This document shows positions 1 to 8,935 of a stretch of DNA of 64,000 nucleotides, piece after piece. A program made the translations under genes and the position numbers. The first letter of the stretch is position 1. Every line of letters begins with the position of its first letter. Below the pieces are notes generated by a model that saw nothing but the letters and a program-made list of their open reading frames with translations, was not told the origin of the DNA and searched no databases. Location of the stretch: NCBI RefSeq assembly GCF_000564855.1, contig NZ_AYXG01000043.1, forward strand, positions 62,001-126,000, read 5' to 3'. This DNA comes from Actinokineospora spheciospongiae. Lineage in GTDB: Bacteria > Actinomycetota > Actinomycetes > Mycobacteriales > Pseudonocardiaceae.

Positions 1-60
1 TCAACCCGGTTTTTTCTCAATCGTCCGCCTTCCGGGCGCTTTGTGACGACAGAAAAACCC

Positions 61-112
61 GTGAACGGCAGCAAGCCCCCGACCGCATGGCCGGGGGCTT
101 GCTGCCGTTCAC
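61..112. terminator. strong hairpin, probable terminator
   Basis: Two perfectly complementary 20-nt arms (61-80 and 93-112) enclose a 12-nt loop. There is no T-tract, as is common in high-GC actinobacteria. It lies just after the stop of the minus-strand zinc-ribbon gene and would end that operon; it could also stop a gene entering from the left of the window. Confidence 0.8.
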
Positions 113-133
113 GAACGCCGTGGCCTGACCCGC

Positions 134-346
134 TCACACGGGGGGGACGATTCCGGGAAAGTGTCCCACGGTCTGACAGTGTGGGCACGGGCGTCCATTG
201 TCCACCGTGCGAGGTACACCACCGATGATGGCGAGCTTGGGGTCCGCGATCAGGCCCCCGCCGCCACACAGCACGCACACCGTGTGGGTCTCCGACGGGA
301 CCTCCACGTCGTCGCCTGTCTCGTCGTCCCCGTAGCCGCCGTTCAT
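134..346 (-). CDS. small zinc-ribbon-like protein, 70 aa
   Basis: This 70-residue protein has an acidic N-terminus (about residues 4-20) and two CxxC knuckles, one reading CVLCGGGG and the other CPHC, the usual layout of a small treble-clef or zinc-ribbon fold. The ATG has a GAGG sequence about 8 nt upstream. The gene starts 22 nt after the stop of the preceding 46-aa zinc-ribbon gene, so the two probably form one minus-strand operon ended by the hairpin at 61-112. No partner gene is visible and the role is unknown. Zinc binding is inferred from cysteine spacing alone. Confidence 0.6.
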   Translation of the reverse strand: MNGGYGDDETGDDVEVPSETHTVCVLCGGGGLIADPKLAIIGGVPRTVDNGRPCPHCQTVGHFPGIVPPV

Positions 347-367
347 CTGTGCCGCCTCACTGGTTCG

Positions 368-508
368 TCATGCGTCCACCCACTGCGACCCGTCGCACTG
401 CGGGCACGTGATCTTCTCGTCCACTGTTCCGCCGCGCCCGCCCGTGCTCGCGGCGCGCTGCACGGTCACCCACCCCGTGCCGTTGCAACTCGGGCAAATC
501 TGCTTCAT
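368..508 (-). CDS. DnaJ-type zinc-finger miniprotein, 46 aa
   Basis: A 46-aa protein with the N-terminal knuckle CPSCNGTGW and a second knuckle CPQCDGS near the C-terminus. CxxCxGxG is the signature of the DnaJ cysteine-rich domain; here only one finger is present with no J domain. The start was chosen at 508 because an AGGAAGG Shine-Dalgarno lies about 10 nt upstream; a longer frame reaching 601 lacks such support. It precedes the 70-aa zinc-ribbon gene. Function unknown; small CR-like fingers may act as redox- or RNA-linked accessory proteins, but nothing here shows which. Confidence 0.65.
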   Translation of the reverse strand: MKQICPSCNGTGWVTVQRAASTGGRGGTVDEKITCPQCDGSQWVDA

Positions 509-528
509 TGAATTTTTGCCTTCCTGGT

Positions 529-540
529 GGAGTGTACTCC
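529..540. promoter_or_regulatory. short inverted repeat upstream of zinc-finger gene
   Basis: GGAGT-GT-ACTCC is a perfect 5-bp inverted repeat with a 2-nt spacer, lying 20 nt upstream of the 46-aa zinc-finger start and next to its Shine-Dalgarno. It may be an operator or a small hairpin affecting ribosome access. Short palindromes arise by chance, so confidence is low. Confidence 0.25.
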
Positions 541-601
541 GACAAGCCGCAGCGCATGGCGCACGTCGTGGTGCGACAATTCCCGATTCAACTTGTGACA
601 T

Positions 602-945
602 GGAACCGCCGATCGGGCAATCTGCGAATTACCGCTCCAATAGGTGGCGCGGCGCGGTCCGCACCACAGGCATATCGCCGCGTCCTTGATGTCGAGACCG
701 GATTCCGCGTTTCATGGGTGGAGCGCTGATCGGCCGTTCGCCTCGGATTGCGACTCCCGGTGCCATTCCACCGAGGCGGTGCCCGGTCGGGTGGATGTCG
801 ATCTTGGTCTGTGGGCAACCTGGGCCGATCTTGCCTGTGGACAACTCGGGGGAGGGGGAAGCAATACACCCGTACTGGTGAGTCCGCCCAGGTCACGGCC
901 ATGAGAATGGTCACGCAGAGTTGTCCGGGACCCAGGGTTTCGCGT
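602..945. other. intergenic region, no supported gene
   Basis: No reading frame here has a convincing start, codon pattern or recognisable product. Two 9-mers resembling actinobacterial DnaA boxes sit on the plus strand at 810-818 (TGTGGGCAA) and 836-844 (TGTGGACAA, the reverse complement of TTGTCCACA). The remainder is probably the far upstream part of the nuo control region. Confidence 0.5.
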
Positions 946-961
946 TGTGAGCCGCGTCCTA
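946..961. promoter_or_regulatory. degenerate CRP-like half site
   Basis: TGTGA-N6-TCCTA keeps the left half of the CRP consensus but only 3 of 5 bases of the right half. Its centre (953.5) is exactly 32 bp before the centre of the first perfect site, matching the 32-bp spacing of the two perfect sites, which is the reason for listing it. Confidence 0.35.
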
Positions 962-977
962 CACTGGCCCCGATGCT

Positions 978-993
978 TGTGAACCCGTTCACA
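978..993. promoter_or_regulatory. CRP/FNR-family binding site 1 upstream of nuo
   Basis: TGTGA-N6-TCACA matches the CRP-family consensus at all ten defined positions, and the palindrome extends to TGTGAAC/GTTCACA. It lies about 150 bp upstream of nuoA. Actinobacterial Crp proteins (for example mycobacterial Rv3676) use this consensus and control respiratory genes, so Crp control of complex I is the natural reading. Confidence 0.75.
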
Positions 994-1009
994 CCAGGCT
1001 GCGCCAGCT

Positions 1010-1025
1010 TGTGAATGTTTTCACA
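1010..1025. promoter_or_regulatory. CRP/FNR-family binding site 2 upstream of nuo
   Basis: A second perfect TGTGA-N6-TCACA site, with the palindrome extended to TTGTGAA/TTCACAA. Its centre is 32 bp (about three helical turns) from site 1, so both lie on one face of the DNA. A weak -10-like TATGGG at 1046-1051 lies at a distance that would suit activation by a protein bound near -41. Confidence 0.78.
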
Positions 1026-1050
1026 ATCATCACCCGATCGCATGGTATGG

Positions 1051-1066
1051 GTTAGGGCTGCCTAAC
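1051..1066. promoter_or_regulatory. inverted repeat at the nuo promoter
   Basis: GTTAGG-GCTG-CCTAAC is a perfect 6-bp inverted repeat just downstream of the second CRP-type site and about where transcription would start. The TTAGG/CCTAA arms recall DtxR/IdeR boxes, but the spacing is too short for the usual 19-bp box. It may be a repressor operator or a hairpin in the nuo leader. Confidence 0.4.
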
Positions 1067-1129
1067 AACGGGTGGTGTGACCGATGCCCCATAGGGTTCG
1101 GGCCGGAGGAAGCGGGAAAGGACGACGGA

Positions 1130-1534
1130 GTGCCCATGCTCGTAGCCCAATCTTCGGACGTGTCGTCGGACCTGGGGATCTACCTCCCCCTGGTGGTGAT
1201 GTTCGCGCTGGCCGCGGCGTTCGCGGTGTTCTCCGCGCTCCTGGGACCCCTGGTCGGGCCCAGCCGCTACAACCGGGCGAAGTTCCAGGCCTACGAGTGC
1301 GGCATCGAGCCATCGCCGCAGCCGGTGGTGGGCGGTGGCCGCGTGCCGGTCGCCTACTACCTGACGGCCATGCTGTTCATCCTGTTCGACATCGAGATGG
1401 TGTTCCTCTACCCGTTCGCGGTGTCGGCGGACGTCCTCGGTCTGTTCGGACTGGTCGAGATCTTCTTGTTCATCGCGACGGTCGGCTTCGCCTACGCCTA
1501 CGTGTGGCGGCGCGGCGGCCTCGACTGGAACTGA
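1130..1534 (+). CDS. nuoA: NADH-quinone oxidoreductase subunit A
   Basis: NuoA is a small membrane-arm subunit of respiratory complex I, at the junction with the peripheral arm. The 134-aa protein has three hydrophobic helices (about 17-40, 75-95 and 100-125) and the family block [15 protein letters not shown] with the conserved acidic and cysteine positions. GTG at 1130 was chosen, with AAAGGA 8 nt upstream; an in-frame ATG lies two codons later and is an alternative. It is the first gene of nuoA-N. A 46-codon upstream extension from the ATG at 1084 belongs to another frame and is not used. Confidence 0.95.
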   Translation: MPMLVAQSSDVSSDLGIYLPLVVMFALAAAFAVFSALLGPLVGPSRYNRAKFQAYECGIEPSPQPVVGGGRVPVAYYLTAMLFILFDIEMVFLYPFAVSADVLGLFGLVEIFLFIATVGFAYAYVWRRGGLDWN

Positions 1535-1551
1535 CGGGAGGCACTGAGGTC

Positions 1552-2100
1552 ATGGGACTCGAGGAAAAGCTCCCCAACGGCATCATGCTGGCCAGCTTGG
1601 AGAAGCTGGTGAACTGGGGCCGCAAGAACTCGCTGTGGCCCGCCACCTTCGGGCTGGCCTGCTGCGCGATCGAGATGATGACGACCGGCGGACCCCGCTA
1701 CGACATCGCCCGGTTCGGCATGGAGGCCTTCCGCGCCTCGCCGCGCCAGGCCGACCTGATGATCGTCGCGGGCCGGGTGACCAACAAGATGGCCCCGGTC
1801 CTGCGCCAGATCTACGACCAGATGGCCGAGCCGCGCTGGGTGCTGGCCATGGGCGTGTGCGCCTCCTCCGGCGGCATGTTCAACAACTACGCCGTGGTGC
1901 AGGGCGTCGACCACATCGTCCCGGTCGACATGTACCTGCCCGGCTGCCCGCCGCGGCCGGAGATGCTGATCGACGCGATCCTGAAGCTGCACGCCAAGAT
2001 CGGCGACGAGCCGATCAACGCCGCCCGGGCCGCGATCCGCGCCCAGAGCGGCGCCCGCACCGAGCTCATCGCGTCCACCGTGAAGTACGCGAAGAAGTGA
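1552..2100 (+). CDS. nuoB: NADH-quinone oxidoreductase subunit B
   Basis: NuoB holds the terminal 4Fe-4S cluster N2 that passes electrons to quinone at the junction of the two arms of complex I. The 182-aa protein carries the four expected ligands: the tandem C37-C38 in [11 protein letters not shown]103 in GVCASSGG and C132 in PGCPPRPE. Length fits the family. ATG at 1552 follows a purine-rich GGGAGG stretch and lies 17 nt after nuoA. A much longer open frame starting at 1084 merely fuses out-of-frame nuoA sequence to this protein and was discarded. Confidence 0.96.
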   Translation: MGLEEKLPNGIMLASLEKLVNWGRKNSLWPATFGLACCAIEMMTTGGPRYDIARFGMEAFRASPRQADLMIVAGRVTNKMAPVLRQIYDQMAEPRWVLAMGVCASSGGMFNNYAVVQGVDHIVPVDMYLPGCPPRPEMLIDAILKLHAKIGDEPINAARAAIRAQSGARTELIASTVKYAKK

Positions 2101-2111
2101 GGTGAACCCGA

Positions 2112-2912
2112 ATGGCTGACGATCCCACCACCCCAGACCCCACCACCCCCGAGTCCGACGCCGGTCACGAGATCGGCGGCGCGGACTCCTCCGCCCAGCA
2201 GCCCGACGAGGGCTTGCAGGTCACCGGCCCCGGCGACGCCGAGCCCAAGGCCCCGCTGGTCACCGGCCGCACCCGCTCCGGCATGTTCGGCATCAGCGGC
2301 ACCGGCGACACCTCCGGCTTCGGCGGCCTGCGGCTGCCCGCGTTCAGCCCGGCCCCGGCCGAGCGGCCCTACGGCGGCTGGTTCGACGAGTTCGCCGACG
2401 ACCTCACCGCCGCGATGGCCAACCGGGACATCCCCGCCTCCGCCGTGCAGCAGGTGACCGTCTCGCACGGGGAGATCACCTTCTACGTGCGCCGCGAGCA
2501 CCTGCTGGAGCTGTGCCGCACGCTGCGCGACGAGCCCGCGCTGCGGTTCGAGCTGTGCAGCTCGGTGTCCGGTGTGGACTACGGCGTGGACGTGCCGCAG
2601 CGGCTGCACTCGGTCTACCACCTGACCTCGATGACGTTCCGCCGCCGCATCCGGCTGGAGGTCGCCCTCGACGTCGACGACGCGCACGTGCCGTCGGTCG
2701 TCGAGGTCTACCCGACCGCCGACTGGCACGAGCGCGAGGCGTGGGACATGTTCGGCATCGTCTACGACGGCCACCCCGCGCTGACCCGCATCCTCATGCC
2801 GGACGACTGGGACGGCCACCCTCAGCGCAAGGACTACCCGCTCGGCGGCATCCCCGTCGAGTACAAGGGCGCGGAGATCCCTCCGCCCGACCAGCGGAGG
2901 TCGTACTCGTGA
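2112..2912 (+). CDS. nuoC: NADH-quinone oxidoreductase subunit C
   Basis: NuoC (30-kDa subunit) is a hydrophilic subunit at the quinone-binding junction of complex I. The 266-aa protein has about 75 N-terminal residues rich in Thr, Pro, Asp and Gly that look disordered, then the conserved domain, including the signature around W205-H206-E207-R208-E209 followed by WDMFGI. The C-terminus ends with the usual basic QRRSYS. The gene lies 11 nt after nuoB and overlaps nuoD by 4 nt. Unlike E. coli, nuoC and nuoD are separate genes. Confidence 0.95.
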   Translation: MADDPTTPDPTTPESDAGHEIGGADSSAQQPDEGLQVTGPGDAEPKAPLVTGRTRSGMFGISGTGDTSGFGGLRLPAFSPAPAERPYGGWFDEFADDLTAAMANRDIPASAVQQVTVSHGEITFYVRREHLLELCRTLRDEPALRFELCSSVSGVDYGVDVPQRLHSVYHLTSMTFRRRIRLEVALDVDDAHVPSVVEVYPTADWHEREAWDMFGIVYDGHPALTRILMPDDWDGHPQRKDYPLGGIPVEYKGAEIPPPDQRRSYS

Positions 2913-4306
2913 CCACCTCACACGGGACCAAGGCCGAGAACCTGTCCGACGCCGCCACCGGCACCGACACCACCGCCGAGGGCAGCGACAGCACCGCCCA
3001 GGCCGACTACGCCCAGGAGCGCGAGACCACCGAGGGCCGCGTCTACACGGTCACCGGCGGCGACTGGGACGACGTGCTGGAAGACGCGGTCCACGACGAG
3101 CGGATCGTGATCAACCTCGGCCCGCAGCACCCGTCGACGCACGGCGTGCTGCGGCTGGTGCTGGAGCTGGAGGGCGAGACCGTCACCCAGGCCCGGTCGG
3201 TCATCGGGTACCTGCACACCGGCATCGAGAAGAACTGCGAGTACCGCACCTGGACCCAGGGCGTCACCTTCGTGACGCGCATGGACTACCTGGCGCCGCT
3301 GTCGAACGAGGCCGCGTACTGCCTGGCGGTGGAGAAGCTGCTCGGCGTCGAGGCGCCGCGGCGCGCGCAGGTCATCCGGGTGATCCTGCTGGAGATCAAC
3401 CGGATCAGCTCGCACCTGGTGGCGCTGGCCACCGGCGGCATGGAGCTGGGTTCGCTGACCGCGATGACCTCCGGGTTCCGCGAGCGCGAGGAAGCCCTGC
3501 ACCTGCTCGAGCACCTGACCGGTCTGCGGATGAACCACGCGTTCATCCGGCCCGGCGGCGTCGCCCAAGACCTGCCGGACGACTACGCCACCAAGATCAG
3601 CGAGTTCGTCAAGGTGATGGAGAAGCGCCTGCCGGACTACGACAAGCTGCTCACCGGCCAGCCGATCTGGCGCAACCGGCTCAAGGACGTCGGCTACCTC
3701 CCGGTGGACGCCTGCCTGGCGCTGGGCATCACCGGTCCGGTGCTGCGCAGCGCGGGCCTGGCCTGGGACCTGCGCAAGGTGGAGCCGTACCTCGGCTACG
3801 AGGAGTACGACTTCGAGGTCCCGACCGACACCGCCGCGGACTCCTTCGCCCGCTACCTGCTGCGGCTGGAGGAGATCCACCAGTCGCTGCGGATCATCAA
3901 GCAGGCGGTGAAGAAGCTGGAGCCCGGCCCGGTCATGGTGGCCGACCAGAAGATCGCCTGGCCCGCCAAGCTGTCCATCGGCGCCGACGGCATGGGCAAC
4001 TCCCTGGAGCACGTCCGCAAGATCATGGGCCAGTCCATGGAGTCGCTGATCCACCACTTCAAGCTGGTCACCGAGGGCTTCGCGGTCCCGGCGGGCCAGG
4101 TGTACGTGCCGGTCGAGTCGCCGCGCGGGGAGCTGGGCTACCACCTGGTCTCCGACGGCGGCACCCGGCCGCTGCGCGTGCACGTGCGCGAACCCAGCTT
4201 CGTCAACCTCCAGGCCATGCCCGCGATGAGCGAGGGCGGCATGGTCGCCGACGTCATCGCGGCCGTCGCCTCGCTCGACCCGGTGATGGGGGGATGTGAC
4301 CGATGA
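2909..4306 (+). CDS. nuoD: NADH-quinone oxidoreductase subunit D
   Basis: NuoD (49-kDa subunit) forms much of the quinone pocket next to cluster N2. The 465-aa protein has an acidic and Thr-rich tail of about 65 residues and then the diagnostic block [12 protein letters not shown] with H74 and H78, plus [10 protein letters not shown]-like and late [14 protein letters not shown] segments typical of the family. Start is the GTG at 2909, which overlaps the nuoC stop (GTGA); a longer frame back to 2513 is the shadow of nuoC. The stop overlaps the nuoE start. Confidence 0.96.
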   Translation: MTTSHGTKAENLSDAATGTDTTAEGSDSTAQADYAQERETTEGRVYTVTGGDWDDVLEDAVHDERIVINLGPQHPSTHGVLRLVLELEGETVTQARSVIGYLHTGIEKNCEYRTWTQGVTFVTRMDYLAPLSNEAAYCLAVEKLLGVEAPRRAQVIRVILLEINRISSHLVALATGGMELGSLTAMTSGFREREEALHLLEHLTGLRMNHAFIRPGGVAQDLPDDYATKISEFVKVMEKRLPDYDKLLTGQPIWRNRLKDVGYLPVDACLALGITGPVLRSAGLAWDLRKVEPYLGYEEYDFEVPTDTAADSFARYLLRLEEIHQSLRIIKQAVKKLEPGPVMVADQKIAWPAKLSIGADGMGNSLEHVRKIMGQSMESLIHHFKLVTEGFAVPAGQVYVPVESPRGELGYHLVSDGGTRPLRVHVREPSFVNLQAMPAMSEGGMVADVIAAVASLDPVMGGCDR

Positions 4307-5163
4307 GCAGCACCGGTTCCACCTACGGCGGCTCCGGCGTCGGCGCCGGGGACACCCACCAGGCGACGGTGCGCGACACCGACGTCCTGGGTGTCTCCCC
4401 GGTCCCGGCCGAGCACCTGGTGGCCGAGTACGTCGAGGACCTGGGCGTCTTCGACCCGATCGTGGGCAAGGCCCAGGCGATCATCACCCGCTACCCGCAG
4501 TCGCGCTCGGCGCTGCTGCCGATGCTGCACCTGGTGCAGTCGGTGGAGGGCCGGGTGAGCCAGGCGGGCATCCAGTTCTGCGCCGCGCAGCTCGACCTGA
4601 CCGCGGCCGAGGTCAGCGCCGTCGCGACCTTCTACACCATGTACAAGCGCAAGACCTGCGGTGAGCACCTGGTCAGCGTGTGCACCAACACCCTGTGCGC
4701 GGTGCTCGGCGGCGACGACATCTACAAGGCGCTCGGCGAACACCTGGGTTCCGACGGGAAGAAGCTGGGGCACAACGAGACCGCGGGCGAGCCGGGGGAG
4801 CCGGGCTCGATCACGCTGGAGCACGCCGAGTGCCTGGCGGCCTGCGACCTCGGCCCGGTCATCCAGGTGAACTACGAGTTCTTCGACAACCAGACCCCGG
4901 AGTCGGCGGTCGCCCTGGTCGACGCGCTGCGCGCGGGCGAGAAGCCCGCCCCCACCCGGGGCGCCCCGCTGCGCGACTTCCGCACCGCGGAGCTGGAGCT
5001 GGCCGGGTTCTGGCCGGAGGACGAGGCGGACTACCGGGCCACTGTGGACGGTCCGAGTGCCGCTGTGGAAACCCTGCGCGGCGCCAAGCTCGCCGAGGAC
5101 CGCGGCTGGACCGCCGTGCCCTACCCGGACGACGTGCCGCTGCCGGAGGTGGAGAAGAAATGA
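4303..5163 (+). CDS. nuoE: NADH-quinone oxidoreductase subunit E
   Basis: NuoE (24-kDa subunit) carries the 2Fe-2S cluster N1a in the NADH-dehydrogenase module. The 286-aa protein has the thioredoxin-like fold segments and the ligand pairs VCTNTLC and ECLAAC. It is longer than E. coli NuoE (about 166 aa): there are about 40 extra N-terminal residues and about 60 extra C-terminal residues ending in PLPEVEKK, as in other actinobacteria. ATG at 4303 overlaps the nuoD stop (ATGA), and the stop overlaps nuoF. Confidence 0.95.
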   Translation: MSSTGSTYGGSGVGAGDTHQATVRDTDVLGVSPVPAEHLVAEYVEDLGVFDPIVGKAQAIITRYPQSRSALLPMLHLVQSVEGRVSQAGIQFCAAQLDLTAAEVSAVATFYTMYKRKTCGEHLVSVCTNTLCAVLGGDDIYKALGEHLGSDGKKLGHNETAGEPGEPGSITLEHAECLAACDLGPVIQVNYEFFDNQTPESAVALVDALRAGEKPAPTRGAPLRDFRTAELELAGFWPEDEADYRATVDGPSAAVETLRGAKLAEDRGWTAVPYPDDVPLPEVEKK

Positions 5164-6485
5164 CCGAACCGACTACCGCCCCGGGCCCGAACAAGCCCGC
5201 GCCGGTCACCCCGGTCCTCACCAAGCGCTGGCTCTCGCCCACCTCGTGGTCGATCAAGACCTACGAGCAGCTCGAGGGCTACACCGCGCTGCGCAAGGCG
5301 CTGGGCGGGACTCCCGAGCAGCTCGTCGAGCTGGTCAAGGCCTCCGGCCTGCGCGGCCGCGGCGGCGCCGGGTTCCCGGCGGGCGTCAAGTGGTCGTTCA
5401 TGCCGCCCAACGAGGACAAGCCGCACTACCTGGTGATCAACGCCGACGAGGGCGAACCCGGGACGTGCAAGGACATCCCGCTGATGATGGCCGATCCGCA
5501 CTCGCTGATCGAGGGCTGCGTCATCGCCTCGTACGCGATGCGCTCGCACCACTGCTTCATCTACGTGCGCGGCGAGGCCCTGCACTGCATCCGCCGCCTC
5601 AACGCGGCGGTGCGCGAGGCCAAGGCCGCCGGGTACCTGGGGACGAACATCCTCGGCTCCGGGTTCGACCTGGAGATCACCGTGCACGCGGGCGCGGGCG
5701 CCTACATCTGCGGTGAGGAGACGGCGCTGCTCGACTCGCTGGAGGGCCGCCGCGGCCAGCCCCGCCTCAAGCCGCCGTTCCCGGCGGCGGCGGGCCTCTA
5801 CGCCGCGCCCACCACGGTGAACAACGTCGAGACCATCGCCAGCGTTCCCTTCATCGTCAACGGCGGGTCGGACTGGTTCCGCACCATGGGCACCGAGAAG
5901 TCGCCCGGCCCGAAGATCTACTCGATCTCCGGGCACGTCACCAACCCCGGCCAGTTCGAGGCGCCACTGGGCACCACGCTGCGCGAGCTGCTGGAACTGG
6001 CCGGTGGCATGAAGGACGGCATCCCGCTGAAGTTCTGGACGCCGGGTGGCTCGTCCACGCCGATGTTCACCGCCGAGCACCTCGACGTCCCGCTGGACTT
6101 CGAGGGCGCGGCCGGGGCGGGCTCCATGCTGGGCACCACCGCGGTGATGGTCTTCAACGACACCGTGTCCGTGCCGTGGGCGGTCATGAAGTGGACCCAG
6201 TTCTACGAGCACGAGTCCTGCGGCAAGTGCACCCCGTGCCGCGAGGGCACCTACTGGCTGACCGGCATCCTGGAGCGGATGGTCGCGGGCCAGGGCACGC
6301 CCGCCGACATCGAGACGCTGCTCGACATCTGCGACAACATCCTGGGCCGCTCGTTCTGCGCCCTCGGTGACGGCGCGGTCAGCCCGATCACCAGCGGCAT
6401 CAAGTACTTCCGGGACGAGTTCCTCGCGCTCTGCGACCAGAACGCGAAGACCTCCGCCCCAGCACTCGCGGGAGCGCACTCATGA
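5160..6485 (+). CDS. nuoF: NADH-quinone oxidoreductase subunit F
   Basis: NuoF (51-kDa subunit) binds NADH and FMN and holds cluster N3, the entry point for electrons. The 441-aa protein shows the NADH/FMN glycine motifs [10 protein letters not shown] and [10 protein letters not shown], and the N3 ligands in [11 protein letters not shown] with a fourth Cys in RSFCALGDG. Start ATG 5160 overlaps the nuoE stop by 4 nt. The C-terminus overlaps nuoG. All key residues are present, so a functional NADH module is expected. Confidence 0.96.
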   Translation: MTEPTTAPGPNKPAPVTPVLTKRWLSPTSWSIKTYEQLEGYTALRKALGGTPEQLVELVKASGLRGRGGAGFPAGVKWSFMPPNEDKPHYLVINADEGEPGTCKDIPLMMADPHSLIEGCVIASYAMRSHHCFIYVRGEALHCIRRLNAAVREAKAAGYLGTNILGSGFDLEITVHAGAGAYICGEETALLDSLEGRRGQPRLKPPFPAAAGLYAAPTTVNNVETIASVPFIVNGGSDWFRTMGTEKSPGPKIYSISGHVTNPGQFEAPLGTTLRELLELAGGMKDGIPLKFWTPGGSSTPMFTAEHLDVPLDFEGAAGAGSMLGTTAVMVFNDTVSVPWAVMKWTQFYEHESCGKCTPCREGTYWLTGILERMVAGQGTPADIETLLDICDNILGRSFCALGDGAVSPITSGIKYFRDEFLALCDQNAKTSAPALAGAHS

Positions 6486-8935
6486 CGATCGCGCCGGAGA
6501 ACCCCACCACGACCGAGAAGCCGCCGGTTCCCGAGGGCCACGTGCGGCTGGTCATCGACGGGGTGGAGGTCGACGCGCCCAAGGGCGAGCTGGTCATCCG
6601 CACCGCCGAGCGGCTCGGCATCACCATCCCCCGGTTCTGCGACCACCCCCTGCTCGACCCGGCCGGTGCCTGCCGCCAGTGCCTGGTCGAGGTGGAGATG
6701 GGCGGGCGGCCGATGCCCAAGCCGCAGGCCTCCTGCACCATCACCGTCGCCGACGGCATGGTGGTCAAGACCCAGATCACCTCCCCGGTCGCCGACAAGG
6801 CCCAGCAGGGTGTGATGGAGCTGCTGCTCATCAACCACCCGCTGGACTGCCCGATCTGCGACAAGGGCGGCGAGTGCCCGCTGCAGAACCAGGCCATGGC
6901 GCACGGGCGCACCGAGTCCCGCTTCGTCGAGACCAAGCGCACCTTCGCCAAGCCGCTGCCGATCTCCACCCAGGTGCTGCTGGACCGGGAGCGCTGCGTG
7001 CTCTGCCAGCGCTGCACCCGCTTCTCCGCGCAGATCGCGGGCGACCCGTTCATCGAACTGCTCGAACGCGGCGCCCAGCAGCAGATCGGCATCGCCGAGG
7101 AGAAGCCGTTCCAGAGCTACTTCTCCGGCAACACCATCCAGATCTGCCCGGTCGGCGCGCTCACCTCCGCCGCATACCGGTTCCGGTCGCGGCCGTTCGA
7201 CCTGGTGTCCACGCCCAGCGTGTGCGAGCACTGCTCGTCGGGCTGCGCGCAGCGCACCGACTGGCGGCGCGGCAAGGTCATGCGCAAGCTCGCGGGCGAC
7301 GACCCGGAGGTGAACGAGGAGTGGCTGTGCGACAAGGGCCGCTTCGCGTTCCGCTACACCGGGGTCGGCGACCGGGTGACCCGGCCGATGGTCCGCGACC
7401 GCGCGACCGGTGAGCTGGTCGAGACGAGCTGGACCGACGCGCTCCAGGTCGCGGCCGAGGGCCTGGCCAGGGCGCGCGACGGCCAGGGCGCCGCGGTGCT
7501 CACCGGCGGTCGGCTGACCGTCGAGGACGCCTACGCCTACGCCAAGTTCGCCCGGATCGCGCTGGGCACCAACGACATCGACTTCCGGGCCCGGCCGCAC
7601 TCGACCGAGGAGCTGGACTTCCTCGCCGCCGCGGTCGTCGGCACCACCCCGGAGACCGGCGTCTCCTACGCCGACCTGGAGGCGGCGCCCGCGGTGCTCA
7701 CCGTGGCCTTCGAGGCCGAGGAGGAGTCGCCGATCGTGTTCCTGCGGCTGCGCAAGGCGGCCCGCCAGAACAAGACCCGGGTGTTCCACGTCGGGCAGTG
7801 GACCAGCCCCAGCGCGGAGAAGACCTCCGCCACCCTGCTGGCCTGCGCCCCGGGCGCCGAACCCGCCGCGCTCGACGGCCTGGGCACCCACGCCCCGGAC
7901 GCCGCCGCCGCGCTGGGCGCCCCCGGTGCGGTGGTCCTCGTCGGCGAGCGCGCCGCCGAGGTGCCCGGCCTGTTCAGCGCCGTGCTGCGGCTGGCCGGGA
8001 CCACCGGCGCCAAGGTGGCCTGGGTCCCGCGCCGCGCCGGTGAGCGCGGCGCGCTCGACGCCGGTGCCGCGCCGACCCTGCTGCCCGGCGGGCGCCTGGT
8101 CAGCGACCACCGCGACCGCGCCGCGGTCGAGCAGGTGTGGGGCCTGGCCGAGGGCAGCCTGCCCCCGGCTCCGGGCCGCGACACCGACGGCATCCTCTCC
8201 GCCGCGTCCGTTGGCATGATCGACGGCCTGGTCATCGGCGGTGTCGACCCGTTCGACCTGGCCGACCCGCAGCTCGCCGAGCGGGCGCTGGCCGCCACCG
8301 GGTTCGTGGTGAGCCTGGAGCTGCGGCACAGCGCGGTCACCGCGCACGCCGACGTGGTCCTGCCCATCGCCCCGGCGGTGGAGAAGTCCGGCTCCTACGT
8401 CAACTGGGAGGGCCGGGTCCGCCCGTTCGGCAACACCCTGTCGGGCACCGGCGCGCTGCCGGACTGCCGGGTGCTGGACTCGCTCGCCGTCGAGATGGAC
8501 GTCGACCTGTTCACCCAGACCCCGGCCGCCAGCGCGGCCGACCTGGCCAGGCTGCCGTCCGTGGCGCGCACCACCCCCGCCCCCTCGGTCGCGGCCGAAC
8601 CGGTCACCCCGGCCGCCGGGCAGGTCGTGCTGTCGACCTGGCGGATGCTGCTGGACGACGGGTCGCTCCAGGTGGACGAGCCGCACCTGGCGGGCACCGC
8701 CCGCCCGGTCGTGGCCCGGGTCTCGCCCGGCACCGCCGCCGCGCTGGGCGTCGCACCGGGTGGCGACATCAGCGTCTCCACCAACCGGGGCGCGCTGACC
8801 CTGCCGGTGCTGATCGCCGACCTGCCCGACGGCGTGGTCTGGCTGCCCGCGAACTCGCCCGGCTCGGCTCCCCGCCGGGTCCTCGGGGCAGGCCACGGCG
8901 ACGTGGTGTCCGTGAACGCTGGAGGCAACGCATGA
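6482..8935 (+). CDS. nuoG: NADH-quinone oxidoreductase subunit G
   Basis: NuoG carries several clusters of the peripheral arm. The 817-aa protein starts with a 2Fe-2S plant-ferredoxin-like domain ([15 protein letters not shown], with a later C for N1b), then the His-Cys segment and the 4Fe-4S set CVLCQRC, and then a molybdopterin-oxidoreductase-like domain. VCEHCSSGC followed about 40 residues on by EWLCDKGRF supplies the four cysteines expected for the off-pathway cluster N7, found in some bacterial complexes. The central region is Ala/Gly rich, like actinobacterial relatives. Start overlaps nuoF and stop overlaps nuoH. Confidence 0.95.
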   Translation: MTIAPENPTTTEKPPVPEGHVRLVIDGVEVDAPKGELVIRTAERLGITIPRFCDHPLLDPAGACRQCLVEVEMGGRPMPKPQASCTITVADGMVVKTQITSPVADKAQQGVMELLLINHPLDCPICDKGGECPLQNQAMAHGRTESRFVETKRTFAKPLPISTQVLLDRERCVLCQRCTRFSAQIAGDPFIELLERGAQQQIGIAEEKPFQSYFSGNTIQICPVGALTSAAYRFRSRPFDLVSTPSVCEHCSSGCAQRTDWRRGKVMRKLAGDDPEVNEEWLCDKGRFAFRYTGVGDRVTRPMVRDRATGELVETSWTDALQVAAEGLARARDGQGAAVLTGGRLTVEDAYAYAKFARIALGTNDIDFRARPHSTEELDFLAAAVVGTTPETGVSYADLEAAPAVLTVAFEAEEESPIVFLRLRKAARQNKTRVFHVGQWTSPSAEKTSATLLACAPGAEPAALDGLGTHAPDAAAALGAPGAVVLVGERAAEVPGLFSAVLRLAGTTGAKVAWVPRRAGERGALDAGAAPTLLPGGRLVSDHRDRAAVEQVWGLAEGSLPPAPGRDTDGILSAASVGMIDGLVIGGVDPFDLADPQLAERALAATGFVVSLELRHSAVTAHADVVLPIAPAVEKSGSYVNWEGRVRPFGNTLSGTGALPDCRVLDSLAVEMDVDLFTQTPAASAADLARLPSVARTTPAPSVAAEPVTPAAGQVVLSTWRMLLDDGSLQVDEPHLAGTARPVVARVSPGTAAALGVAPGGDISVSTNRGALTLPVLIADLPDGVVWLPANSPGSAPRRVLGAGHGDVVSVNAGGNA

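Noticed and set aside
1051-1066. The inverted repeat as a classical IdeR/DtxR box
   Set aside because: The classical box has 19 bp with a different half-site spacing; only the TTAGG/CCTAA arms match.
1084-2100. A 338-aa frame that would fuse an upstream part to NuoB
   Set aside because: The first 156 codons are nuoA in the wrong frame. NuoB proteins start at the internal ATG at 1552 with normal length.
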